64,000 nt of DNA from Gibbula magus (GCA_936450465.1 OW388297.1:49139630-49203629), one strand, 5' to 3'; numbered from the stretch's first letter, positions 48,251-58,820 are shown. Notes: generated from the letters alone by a model not told the origin. Numbers and translations are program-made.

Positions 48251-49450
48251 AAGGTGAGTCCATACATGGTAAGTATCCAGTTAAGAAATAGCACATACAT
48301 CCTTGGAAAGCACTGACATAGACTGAGCACACACAGTGTCACATCCACAAAGCACTGGTAAGTAATCCGATTCCTGAGAGGGATAACGACTCTCTAAATA
48401 TATAAATCCAGAGAGGGATAAGCGACTCTCTTAAGGGGTTTTTTAATTAACACATTTTGATTATTAATCCTGAAATGGAAGTAAGTATTAAATATCCTGC
48501 AACAAAGTTATGATTAGATTATCAATACATACATAAATGGTTTAACTAAACTATCCTGAAATAGAAATGATTAGATATTTGGCAACATGGTATACAAAAT
48601 ATTATGTGGATGGCAAAGTATCTAACAAAATCTTAAGCCTGAAAGAGAACACAAGGTTTACATGGCATTACATAGCAATAAACACAAATTATGAAAATTG
48701 TCATGAAGGGCACATAATGCACAAAAAGGAAATCATGAAAGGCACATAATGCACAAAAAGGATATTATGAAATTTAAGGAAGGAAGGAAATAAAGAATGC
48801 TACATTAAGTTAGAAACATTAATGGTAACATTGTGCAGAACATATTGTGCAAATATACAGTTCAGTCCTTGTCCGTCAAAGAAGGAAAAGCAAAGCAAAG
48901 TATGTATATGTAATACCTACATGCTGTAATGGAATGGTTTAGATAATTATGTACTTAAATATCTTAAACACACCCACACATTCAGCAATCACTCAACACT
49001 CATACATGCTTATGCTAAAGGTAAGTAAACATAGTATGAAATGAATAAGCTAGGTATGCTGCAACTGAAGGATGATTAACTGATTACTAACTAACTAAAC
49101 TAAGACATGATAAATTAATTAACTAAGTACATGTAAAGAATGAAAGAAAATGTCAACAATGATTAGACTAAATTAAACTAAACTAAACTAAAGCCGGCAC
49201 TAACTAAGTCTAGACCATGGTCAACTAACTGAGCTCAGAAAAAAACTAGAGTACTCATCACAGTAACACAGCTTGTCCCTGGAAACAGAGTCTATCTCTC
49301 GGTGATCACATCAGTGCTGACATCATGCCTCCATGACGTCACAGGATCCTCACGCAGTCCAAGTCTAGGACTAGCAGTAGAGCTCCTATGTCCCTCCAGG
49401 CCAAGTCCCTCCATGGTCCAATCCTCAGTCCCCCGTGTCCTCAAACTCCA
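48251..49450 (-). other. Long 5' leader of the Ty3-type element
   Basis: About 1.3 kb lies between the primer site and the gag ATG with no conserved frame. It contains a direct repeat around GGCACATAATGCACAAAAAG (48,708 and 48,742) and AACTAA-rich runs at 49,075-49,195. A packaging or ribosome-entry role is possible but not shown. Confidence 0.6.
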
Positions 49451-49468
49451 GTCCCTGTTCGGGCGCCA
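49451..49468 (-). promoter_or_regulatory. Primer binding site, tRNA-Lys type
   Basis: The minus strand reads TGGCGCCCGAACAGGGAC, three bases after the 5' LTR end. This is the 18-nt complement of the tRNA-Lys(UUU) 3' end, the same sequence lentiviruses use. Confidence 0.95.
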
Positions 49469-49471
49469 TTT

Positions 49472-51125
49472 TGTAGCAGGGTCACTTGCGAAATGATAAC
49501 AAGGGCTGCTGGTAGGTTCGACGGAGTTTATTCCAAACTAAGGTTATGTGAAGATAACCAGATGGTAGAAACACCCTGTAACAATACATAAAATAGATAA
49601 GTAAAACATACACAAATGAGACATGTGATGCATCATACAATACATGCAAATATGAATTATATAAGTAGTTTTTATACTTTGTTATAATATACACTTAGCT
49701 TTGCACATATTCATACATCATAGGATAAATGATATACAAAGGCAAATGATAGGTTACGTTATTACATTATACAATATCAACATTATATGCCAATATGATA
49801 ATATGTAAAAGACATGGCAATTGATCCAAAATATGGAGTTTGGACAAATGATACAAAGTATGAATATAATACAATGAAAACAATACAATGACATAAACGT
49901 ACCAAATATATGGTATTCGGGTGCAACCAAAATGGGGAACCAGTGGATGTCGTCACATGGTTACATGACCTAAAATAATTAATAAATAAATGGTAACTAT
50001 TGCACCCAAATATAGAATATATAAACATACATTACTGTCCAGCATGAATGGACTAAATATAGAATACGAATATAAATAATCTTAACCCTAACCAAATATA
50101 TATACATGGAAATATAATTACTTGGCACATGTATATGACATGAGCCCAGCTAAAATACAATTACAGCATAGTAACAATACTATACCAAAACATTACAATG
50201 GGAATTATGAATGCCTATTACGTAAATGCTAAATACTATGATAGATGTATGATAATGCCTATCCCTATTGGAAATGTATAGATTGATACATTTACTATAA
50301 ATATGCCTTATAGGAATTATGATGAAATATGCATAAAGTACAGCGTTACATGTACTCTATGAAAACTATAAAGAAATATATTAACATAAGCACATACATT
50401 ACTTGTGCTTATTGCATGATAGTAAATGTAAACACAAAAGATATATATACAGTTTAAAACAATAGGTTGTGTATTAATAACATAGCCGCATTTGATATGC
50501 AATACTAAAATAATGCTTGCACAACATATATGAATACATGTTCACACAGATCATGTACTTGATCTGCACTAAAGATAAAATATATACAATGCGACACAAC
50601 CATTACAAGTACTGTATGTAATAGACAAAACCTTACCTTCAGCATGTAATAATTTAGCTATAATACATTCATACATCATACACACAAAATCCTAACAATT
50701 TATGCATTTATATAAAAACCCTATTTTATTATAATGAAATATACTTTAAGATATGTAACTAACCTGGGAGTTGATGTAAATGTAGATGTAGATACGAGAC
50801 TTGTCAAATGTCGAGTACAGTCGTCGTGCTAGTGCTTCACATGTGTGGTGATATGGAAGTGCAATGAATGTTAGTGTAGGTTACCTTTATAACTTTCCCG
50901 AAAGCATGCATTTCAAGGAGTGCGCTTACCTAACCACAGATAGAACAATAGGAGGGAAAGCTGAGGTGGTGAACTGAGCAATCAGTCACACCAAAGAACA
51001 ATAGAGAGAAAGCTCCTACTAAGTTACAATAAGAATACCTGAAATAAAATCTTGTATTAGAACATAGTTATATACAATTATATACAATTAAAACATATAA
51101 TATTAAAATATATTACTCTGCCACA
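49472..51125 (-). repeat. 5' LTR of the Ty3-type element
   Basis: 1,654 bp, identical to the 3' LTR except at about 50,210 and 50,325. It is followed on the plus strand by the second copy of the GACA target duplication. It should contain the element's promoter; a TATATAAAT-like stretch on the minus strand near 50,713 is one candidate. Confidence 0.97.
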
Positions 51126-51129
51126 GACA

Positions 51130-51356
51130 TCTAAATCACAATTGATTACTACCATCCTGGTCGAAAACCGGACAATTTAAACTTCTTAAGCAAGCTGCAT
51201 CTGCCATATTGTGAATCCATCAGGAATTTTAAACGTGTTAATGGCATAAAGCTACGTTATTCAACTTTCTTTTGAACCGTTCATTTCTCAAATATCTTTG
51301 ATATTTAGAAAGTTATTAAAACAGAATTGAGGTAACGTTTCTTTTGGCGTTTAGTG
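51130..51356. mobile_element. Tc1/mariner-like MITE, copy D, right part
   Basis: The right terminus AACGTTTCTTTTGGCGTTTAGTG, followed by TA, is the inverse of the family's left terminus. The LTR retrotransposon ends directly to its left, so the retrotransposon may have inserted into this MITE. A matching left terminus before 41,037 is not convincing. Confidence 0.5.
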
Positions 51357-52123
51357 TACCTAAACACTTAGAGTAAAGTAGACTAAGAGTTGAAAATGGT
51401 ACAATGATGAACTGGTTAACCCTCTTGCTATTTCTTATGCAAAATATACATGTAATTCACTTAAAATGTGTGTTGCTGCTGAATTTCACTCTTCACAAAC
51501 CGAAGTGGGTAATATTACTCAGTCGTAAATACTTACATCGGCATGAGTAAAATTGTGCAATGTTGTTCAGTGTAGTGATATCCAGTTCAAATTAGCTGTA
51601 ATGGTAAGACATGTTTATAGGCATACGTTTGCATTTGAGTAAATTTTTATTTATTTTTATTTTACTAACATGAACAAATATTTCACTACCGTAACAAATG
51701 TTGTACCTCGTCGTGGACAGTTGCTGAGGTCTTACTACCGAGAATAAATGCAGAGTTGAAGCTTGTCGGGTGAATGCACAATAATTTTCCACAGGGAAAT
51801 ATATATTGAAATAAAGCTGTTTCAAAAGTCCAATATGTAATTTAATGACATTTTCCAAAATGGAAATCCTTCTTAATGTGAATAGGAGGTAATCTAGAAA
51901 ATATATTGATTCTAATTATTCCACAAATTCGTTTCACATGTTTTTAACTCAATTGCAGTTTAAACATTTTTGAGTAACACTTTATAATTGAAAACAATTA
52001 AGACATGTATAAGCAAACAAACAAACAAAATGAAATATGTTCCAATCTTTATTGAATATTTGATTATGTTTTAGTACGTTTTTTAATTTAATGTAATTAT
52101 TTATTCTTATATTATTTATATCT
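51357..52123. other. No gene seen
   Basis: AT-rich, chance frames only. Confidence 0.5.
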
Positions 52124-52161
52124 CCCGAACTGGAGACACAACACCCGGAACACTCGCTGAT

Positions 52162-52782
52162 TCAGTTGCCACTCCGTTTGAGGTGGTGCATTGGGCGCGG
52201 CAGCCCGTCCGCCAAGATGTTCTTCGCGCCAGGAATGTAGACTGCACGAATGTCCATATCCACATTGTGGACCAGCTCAAATAGCCGGAGAGACACTCGC
52301 AGGAGAGACTCGACACTGGTGGACTCCTGCTTGTTTATCGGCCAAGCAGCCGCTGAATTGTCAGTATGGACTAGAAGGCACTGGCCTCGTAAGAGGACTT
52401 GCCAGTTCTGAATCGCAGGCCGGATTGAATCCAACACGACGACGTTGATGTTCAAGGCCTTCTCTGACTGGGTCAAAATTCCCGCTATCTGATGAGCGAG
52501 ATGAGCACCCCACCCTTGTGTGTAGGCGTCTACACGGGAGGCTGACGGGAGGCGAGGCCGGAGAGGAACCCCGATAAAGACGCTCTCGTCCAACCGCAAC
52601 CAAGCCACTAAGAGATGAAGATGTGGAGTCAGAGCATTGGCATGACAACAACGATCCTCTGTGATGTGGGGGTTCAGGAACACCTGTAATGGACAGAGGA
52701 ATAACCTCCCCCTGTTGGTCAGGTCCTGATGGGAGAAACCCAAACACTCTTTGCCACTGGCGTAATTAGGAGAGCGACGCAT
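52162..52782 (-). pseudogene. DIRS-type RNase H domain, remnant
   Basis: A frame of about 200 residues. It contains VDAYTQGWGAHLAHQ (first acidic site), a central NINVVVLDSIRPAIQNW block where the glutamate normally sits in a LELLA-type motif but here reads VVLDS, LVHTDNSAAA (Asp retained), and IPGAKNILADGLPR (final Asp). The altered central acidic motif and the fragmented RT upstream indicate an inactive copy. The frame overlaps the YLDD-containing RT frame at 52,719-52,782 in another phase, which marks a frameshift. Confidence 0.8.
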
Positions 52783-53673
52783 CGAGGGCGTGATCCATTA
52801 ACCGATCGTATTGGGCAATCCGCTCCCTCTATATGAACAATTGGAACATCTGAGTGTCTAGGATGGCACCTAAGAACTTCAGGTGAGCAGCCGGAACCAA
52901 GTCCGACTTCTCTAGGTCCGCTAGCCATTCTAGACAACAGAACAGAGAGAACAACGGGAGAAAGGTCGTGAGCGAGCCCATCGTCTAAATACATCGTGTG
53001 AACAGCCAAGGGGCGGATGCGATCACTAAAGGAAGGACACACCACTGAAAATGTCTCCCGTCTAGAATGAAGTGAAGGTATCTGCCATCCCGACAGTGAA
53101 TCGGAATGTGCAGGTATACGTTCTGAAGATCGAGAGACACCATGTAGTCGCAGCGCTCAAGAGATCGCATTCCAGAGGGAAGAGACGAAAGTATGTCAGC
53201 CGAACGAGGTAAGAGCGTTTGCATACCTTCAGGTCGTGAATCAGCCGCCACTTTTACAAGTTCCTTTTCTGAATAACGAACACTGGGATTTAGAAACCGG
53301 AAGTCAGATCAGGGGTCGGGACCTCCTCCACCGCCCCCTTGGAGATTAAAATCTCAACCTGTTCCAAGGTTAGTTCGAGCCAGTCCCGTGACATGGGATG
53401 CTTCCTTGGAGCACAGGTAAGAGGAGGAGGTGAATAGAGGGGAATACGGAAGCCCCGACCAAGTATCCAACAAACAAACGGGTCTAAACCTTGTTGCTCC
53501 CAGTTGCTGACAAAACACTGGAGCCGGCCCCCGACCAGGACGTCTGACAGCGGGACGAGTGGAATTGGAAGTTGAGGAGGTGACCACGAGTAACTTCTTC
53601 TGCTTCCCCTTCTGAGGGGTACAAGGCTCAACCGGGGACTTTGGGGTTTGCTGACCCGTGGATCCACGGCCAC
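52719..53673 (-). pseudogene. DIRS-type reverse transcriptase, frameshifted
   Basis: Three consecutive frames on the minus strand: 53,673-53,290 (VGGRLQCFVSNWEQQGLDPF, then EILISKGAVEEVP), 53,251-52,985 (DYMVSLDLQNVYLHIPIH, RYLHFILDGRHFQWCVLP) and 53,045-52,719 (HTMYLDDGLAHDL, the catalytic YLDD). The blocks occur in the order of a DIRS/Ngaro RT, but two frame changes separate them. Confidence 0.82.
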
Positions 53674-53689
53674 GTCCTCCCCTCCAAAA

Positions 53690-54054
53690 TTCCGTCTTGG
53701 CTTTCTTAGGAGTGGACTGACCCTGAAGCTGGCCCTGACCCTGGCCCTCCCCCTGACCCTGACCCTGCTGGAAGTTAGCTGCAGAATGCTTAGGCGTAGA
53801 CTGCCATTGATCCCTGGCTAGATGATTAGTGAGGTCTTGCTGCTGTGCCTCCTGACGCGCTCTGAGTACCTCAGGGGTGTGCCCTGGAATAGAGACTCAG
53901 AGTCCGCCGGAACCTGTTGGAGGAAAGACTTCTGGTCCGGATTGAGTCCAGAGTGCTGAACGTAATTGTCACTGCGTAGGACAGTAGTCCCCGACGAAAT
54001 ACAGGAGGCCGATATTAACATAAATGCCACATTTCCAAAAGCTTTGAAGAGCAC
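53690..54054 (-). pseudogene. DIRS gag-like remnant
   Basis: The minus strand encodes a fragment with ISSGTTVLRSDNYVQHSGL and DSESLFQGTPLRYSERVRR. In a shifted frame this is followed by a QGQGQGEGQGQGQ run and GGRGRGSTG, a basic, nucleic-acid-binding-like tail directly before the RT. The position and composition fit DIRS ORF1. Confidence 0.5.
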
Positions 54055-54604
54055 CGGTCTTTTATCAAAGACACTCCACCGGAGTGTGCGATAATCAGAG
54101 GCCCTGAAACCGTAGGGACCGACTAACGTAGAGTCAGACTAACGGAGGGTCCGAAGTTCGAGACATTAGAGCAAGCAGAGGTGAATATCAACCGAAAGCA
54201 ACCGCCGAACTATCAGAAGAAAAATACCTAACACTAAGGATTGAAGACTGTCGGAAGGTACGATAGACACACCAACCGCCCAACCGAGGAGAAAAGTGAG
54301 TGAATCAAGTGACCCGAGCTGCACGTGCAGAAAGCGTTCAGAGCGAGCAGGTTGGGCCCAGCCTAGCACATGTCACCAAGCCACTCAATTTAACACCAAA
54401 AAATAAACAGCCTACCTAGAGTAAACTGTTCACAAACAAAAAGAGATTAAGACGACGAAAAATCTCTAAATTAATAACCAACTTAGACTAGATACGCAGC
54501 GACAAACAATGCTAACCAAAAAATACAAAAGTCGAGAGCGAAAACAACAATGTCTGTGAAGGTTCATGGGAGTGACGTCATGAGACCCCCGAGTGACCGC
54601 CCTA

Positions 54605-54631
54605 GAGTAGGGATTTTACCAATCCCTACTC
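54605..54631. repeat. 11-bp perfect hairpin followed by a T-rich run
   Basis: GAGTAGGGATT, loop TTACC, AATCCCTACTC, then TTTTTCTTTT. It lies just outside the DIRS remnant and may belong to its terminal repeat. Confidence 0.7.
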
Positions 54632-54640
54632 TTTTTCTTT

Positions 54641-55990
54641 TGAAATTTCGTCTCTGTTAAGGTTGGATAAGAACCCCTCCTGGAGGAGGCAAGGTATAGA
54701 AGGTCTAGTCAACAGATAGGTATTTAAATAATACAAATATTTATAGCACCGACTAAGAACCGAGACATGTCTTAAGTAAGATAGCAGGTGTTTGTTAACA
54801 TAAGAAACAGTAGTTTTTCAAATAAATTGTAAACGATTAAATACATTTTTTACTTCTGAAACATCAAAGGGAACATGTTTGTGATAATTAACATGTATAT
54901 AAGTGCAGATCAGATATCAATTCTACCATGACATTTTAAAATCCTTGTTTTTGATTGGTTTATTTACAAATATCATGTGCCCATCCAAATCTTAATGGGA
55001 ATAATGTTTAATTTTTAATATTATTATTTTTAAAAATGTGTTAGAATATAGTATGACTTTGACATTGTTTACTTGACGTTAATGTTGAAAATGAGTTTCT
55101 GGGAATGTATTACAAATTAAAGAAAGGAAATGCTTTAAACATGTAAATTATTTACCATTACATTTGTGTGTCACAACTAAATTGCAAAAAGCAAATTTGA
55201 AAAATTGCAAAGCAGGGAAATCACAGATTTACAAAACAGGGCCAAATTGAAATGGTGATATCACGAAGAGTTTCTTTGTTGTTGATAGGGTAGAGGGTCT
55301 ATTCATTCATTTCATTCATTCTATTCATTGAATATTTATGTTTCTCTAGAAGGAAATTAGGATCAAGTAAACTAAAAGAAATCTTTATAAGTATGTATGA
55401 CTACAACCTGAGTAAAATTACCACTTACAAAACAGGCTGTGGATACTTGAGGAATAATAGTTTTACCGACAAAGGCTAAGAACTTTCAAAATCAAAAGGT
55501 CATCCTTATTAAGTTTTAAAGATTTTAGAGTAGGTCGACTTTTGAACAGCTATTAATTAAACAAGGTAGATTGACTATAAAAGTGTAACCATATATATTT
55601 AAGACAAAGGCAGTTATAGTCCTACAATTCACGAAAGAGAAGAGCTCTACTTCACCCTCATACTTAATTTTAATAGCTCAATTGAGATTTTAAACTGCTT
55701 ACAGTAGTAAATTATTCAACAGCATCGACATAGACACAAGCTAATGATCATGTATATCTACGTTTATGTACGTGAGACAAAAGAAAACTAAATACGTCAG
55801 CTATTCTAGGCACTTCCTTAGAAACTTAGTACTTAGTACTGACAGACATCACAGTTTGTGTCCACGTAGGTCCACATCCAACCCATCTTCACAACGTCAC
55901 AGGCGTAACGAAAAGATTTCCAAATCTTCTCCTTCCGCCCTTGACCTCAACCCCCGCATTTTCAGTGCTAAGATTTTAACGTACTGCAGG
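54641..55990. other. No gene; possible upstream region of the secreted-protein gene
   Basis: AT-rich. A 104-codon frame at 55,766-56,080 ends about 100 bp before the next gene, lacks recognisable domains, and is more likely promoter DNA or chance. Confidence 0.45.
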
Positions 55991-55995
55991 CTAAT

Positions 55996-56012
55996 CGGAT
56001 TAGCCAATCAGA
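55996..56012 (+). promoter_or_regulatory. CCAAT-box candidate
   Basis: GGATTAGCCAATCAGAAG matches the NF-Y site core (AGCCAATCAG). An inverted ATTGG lies near 56,060. Both are within about 190 bp of the start codon at 56,182. Confidence 0.3.
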
Positions 56013-56181
56013 AGAACAGTTGTATAACCTTTGTGACTGTGTCGATCGTCGCTTATTTTTTAATTGGTTCCGAATGTTAACGGCTGTATGTTAGCAGATG
56101 GTAAGGGACGTAACTCGTGATCACGATAGGTGTCGCTGATTCGTTTCACCACTTCTGGCTAGGTTGTAGGCAAGGTAAAAA

Positions 56182-57351
56182 ATGGAGAGAGATCTCGATA
56201 CATGTTCACCTTGCCGTGGGAAGATGCATTCAACCATGCACGTGAGCACTGCTTTACTTGTATGTTTATCAATACAGATGGTGTCCACAACAACATCCAA
56301 CTTCACACACAAGAGAGATGTACCTCTGAACACTTCAAGCCATCAGTATCTGACCACCCTTGTCTGTAAAACAGCTGTGATTTGTGCAGGAGGAAATATG
56401 TCTACAAATGGATGTGTCCTTGCAGATTTTGATTCCGGGAACTTGTACAAAAAGGCCTTAGGGCATCTCCTCAAAACACACCTGATCCTAAACTATGATG
56501 TTGCTGAAGCGATTAGTGTTCATGAATCAAATCCTGAAACAATAGACGTTAATTCTTTTCTCATGGTCTCAAAATATAAACACGAGATAAAAGCAAGAGA
56601 CGTTTATAGAATATCAATGAAATCAAACACACAAGTGAAGACAGGTATCACTGTGACACAAATGCTTATATCTATTGTCTATGATCGGACATCCAACACT
56701 CTGTTCTGGTCGAAGAAAGGTGGAATATTTAAACAAGTACTAGGATTAAACAGGAAAAAGACTCAAATATCAAAACAGAAGAATGCTCATAATTTGAATG
56801 TATGCAATGGAAAACTATTTTTTACAAGGCACATGGACCCAAAAGGTTGCATTTATACTTATTCTCACACCAAAAGAGATAATATGGAAATTTGGTTTTG
56901 TGCAAAGAAAAGAATACTTTATTTTGTAGTTGATGCTTCTATAGCATGTTGGGTTACTTTGGTTAGAGACTTGATCTACTGTGTTGAAAGTGCCACAAAA
57001 ACGAAAATCTTTACTCAATTCTCACAGATAGGTTATTACAGAGACCTGGCCCTTGTAAAGACATTAAACTTTGGCATGCTTGTGTTCGTTGAGATTGCTT
57101 CAGAAGAACATTACCACATCAAAGTGTTGGAAATAACCTCAGAAGGACGATTTGGAAAACCAAAGGAAGTTTTCTTTTTTAAGGAGGCGTTGAAAGTGTA
57201 TATTATTGATGGTTTTCTAACTTTCTCATTTAGACACTCCAATAAAGTGGAAATGTGGGCGATAAGTCAAAATGGCAGTATTGGTAGGAACACCTTATCA
57301 GCCCACTACCCATCAAGTAATAGTAGGTTTGTGCTGGTGGCTTTTCTCTGA
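56182..57351 (+). CDS. Intronless secreted protein, YWTD-like beta-propeller
   Basis: A complete 389-codon frame in a non-repetitive region, not related to any transposon protein I know. Three in-frame Met codons lie near the start (residues 1, 15, 19). Starting at 15 or 19 puts a hydrophobic core (STALLVCLSIQMVST) at the N-terminus as a signal peptide. Using Met1 would add a hydrophilic 14-residue lead. Three possible N-glycosylation sites (residues 40, 50, 72) and Cys62, Cys68 and Cys78 follow. From about 120 onward, six or so repeats have a hydrophobic/aromatic strand followed by a turn: NTLFWSKKGGIF, GKLFFTR, RILYFVV, DLIYCVE, GMLVFVE, GFLTFSF. They resemble the blades of LDL-receptor YWTD propellers but lack the full YWTD signature. 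No EGF or transmembrane segment is seen. It may be a retrocopy or a lineage-specific secreted protein; the fold is inference. Confidence 0.6.
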   Translation: MERDLDTCSPCRGKMHSTMHVSTALLVCLSIQMVSTTTSNFTHKRDVPLNTSSHQYLTTLVCKTAVICAGGNMSTNGCVLADFDSGNLYKKALGHLLKTHLILNYDVAEAISVHESNPETIDVNSFLMVSKYKHEIKARDVYRISMKSNTQVKTGITVTQMLISIVYDRTSNTLFWSKKGGIFKQVLGLNRKKTQISKQKNAHNLNVCNGKLFFTRHMDPKGCIYTYSHTKRDNMEIWFCAKKRILYFVVDASIACWVTLVRDLIYCVESATKTKIFTQFSQIGYYRDLALVKTLNFGMLVFVEIASEEHYHIKVLEITSEGRFGKPKEVFFFKEALKVYIIDGFLTFSFRHSNKVEMWAISQNGSIGRNTLSAHYPSSNSRFVLVAFL

Positions 57352-57481
57352 AGACATGATTGATATAAGCTGTTTGTTAGTTCATTTAACGTTGTAGATC
57401 TTGAGAATGTTTCAACTTATAATGACATGCTTCTCAGTTATGCTTTCCAGTTAGTATTCAAGAATTTAATACTATATTTTC
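57352..57481. other. Putative 3' flank of the secreted-protein gene
   Basis: No AATAAA is seen in the 130 bp after the stop codon; the nearest clear AATAAA on the plus strand is near 58,303. Confidence 0.35.
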
Positions 57482-57563
57482 TAAACCACACTTTACTACC
57501 GGTAATATACTGCACCGTACTATACAACAATATGTGTGTACATTTATGTAAACTAACATCATT

Positions 57564-57639
<76 letters not shown>

Positions 57640-57699
57640 AATATACTGCACCGTACTATACAACAATATGTGTGTACATTTATGTAAACTAACATCATT

Positions 57700-57739
<40 letters not shown>

Positions 57740-57891
57740 AATGATGTTAGTTTACATAAATGTACACACATATTGTTGTATAGTACGGTATATATATATA
57801 TATATATTGAATGATGTTAGTTTACATAAATGTACACACATATTGTTGTATAGTACGGTGCAGTATATTACCGGTAGTAAAGTGTGGTTTA
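57482..57891. repeat. Compound palindrome joined by (TA)n
   Basis: An 85-bp segment at 57,482-57,566 (landmarks CTACCGGTAATATACTGCAC, CATTTATGTAAACTAACATC) is the exact reverse complement of 57,807-57,891. Between them lie a shorter forward copy (57,639-57,702) and a shorter reverse copy (57,737-57,789). Pure TA runs separate all four. The order is forward, forward, reverse, reverse. Confidence 0.93.
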
Positions 57892-57892
57892 G

Positions 57893-57894
<2 letters not shown>

Positions 57895-57980
<86 letters not shown>
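57895..57980. repeat. (TA)43 microsatellite
   Basis: Pure TA run directly after the compound palindrome. Tyr/Ile frames across it are artefacts. Confidence 0.95.
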
Positions 57981-57982
<2 letters not shown>

Positions 57983-58660
57983 TTACTCCAACATGTTTCA
58001 TTGGTATCGGGCTACAGAAAAGTAGGTACAGTCAAGTAGTGTGTTTTTTTACCTCAAGGTAAACGAAAACATATTTACAAATTACACAAAATGTTATATA
58101 CCCTCAATATAATATCAACATTTTTATAAAAAATCATGAAATTTTAACTGAAGGATACCAAGTTGGGTGTCTCTCTACCTATGTATTTTTGTGTTATAAA
58201 TATTTAGTATAAAAATGAATAAGAATTGATTATAAACGGCAAAGACGTTTTTCGCGTAAATTACCAGTGGCCACGTATGCCTATATATTTGTTTACTAAC
58301 TTGGAAATAAATTCCTGTGTTCAAAAATGTAATTTAATTTTTATTTATCGAGACAGAAAATGTCAGTGATCACGCTGATGTGTTTACTTTCTACATGCGA
58401 CCTTTAGTTCATAAAATAATACAAGGTATCTTTTTGTAACCATTTTGTTGAACATTGTTCACTGTGACGTCATTGACAAACAATGACCGTAAAAAGCATA
58501 GTGACTGAGATTTCACCAACTGATAGCTACATTGTTTCTAGCTTAGCATGGTATACATTTCGGAAACCTTTGAAAGGAAATTAATGTCGTGTTTCATTAG
58601 TCCATAAGCGAGACCCGTTTTCAGTGGGTTAAACACATTTTGATAGCTAGAAATGCGTGA
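57981..58660. other. No gene seen
   Basis: AT-rich. The phrase TTACTCCAACATGTTTCATT plus GGTAT at 57,983-58,007 recurs exactly at 58,841-58,865. Confidence 0.5.
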
Positions 58661-58820
58661 ATGGTTTTGACTGGATCAATCTTCTTTAATACAATACGAT
58701 GAGCTCATTTCGACCAGTATATCGGTCTTTTCCAGTATGTTGATACTTGAAAAGACCGATATACTGGTCGAAATGAGCTCATCGTATTGTATTAAAAAAG
58801 ATTGATCCAGTCAAAACCAT
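58661..58820. repeat. 160-bp near-perfect hairpin
   Basis: The arms 58,661-58,731 and 58,750-58,820 (71 bp each) are reverse complements with one mismatch. The 18-bp centre is itself partly self-complementary (AGTAT-GTTG-ATACT). Landmarks are GAGCTCATTTCGACCAGTAT and CGGTCTTTT. It could be a fold-back element or a small-RNA precursor; the source is unknown. Confidence 0.92.

Larger units (their letters stand above)
41037..51129 (-). mobile_element. Ty3-type (Metaviridae) LTR retrotransposon, nearly intact
   Basis: A 10.1-kb element on the minus strand. In transcriptional order: 5' LTR (51,125-49,472), tRNA-Lys primer site, 1.3-kb leader, gag, pol in the -1 frame (protease, RT, RNase H, integrase, GPY/F-like region, acidic tail), polypurine tract, 3' LTR (42,694-41,041). 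It is bounded by a GACA target duplication (41,037-41,040 and 51,126-51,129). Integrase lies after RNase H, the Ty3 order. The pol frame reaches within about 30 bp of the 3' LTR, leaving no room for an env gene. The two LTRs are the same length and differ at two sites. The one visible break is a stop codon in gag. Confidence 0.97.
52124..54640 (-). mobile_element. Truncated, decayed DIRS-type retrotransposon
   Basis: Minus-strand fragments appear in DIRS order: 5' non-coding region, Gln/Gly-rich and basic gag-like part, reverse transcriptase, RNase H. They are split over several frames. Homology stops near 52,124, just after a short EWQLNQRVF stretch that in DIRS elements leads towards the tyrosine recombinase. 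No recombinase region is found, so the 3' third is missing. GC content is visibly higher than in the flanks. The 5' edge is uncertain; a stable hairpin at 54,605-54,631 lies near it. Confidence 0.8.

Noticed and set aside
55766..56080. 104-codon frame upstream of the secreted-protein gene
   Set aside because: No domain, no signal peptide, and it contains CCAAT-type promoter words; more likely regulatory DNA.
57427..58062. Tyr/Ile-rich frames
   Set aside because: They come from (TA)n runs and the palindromic copies between them.
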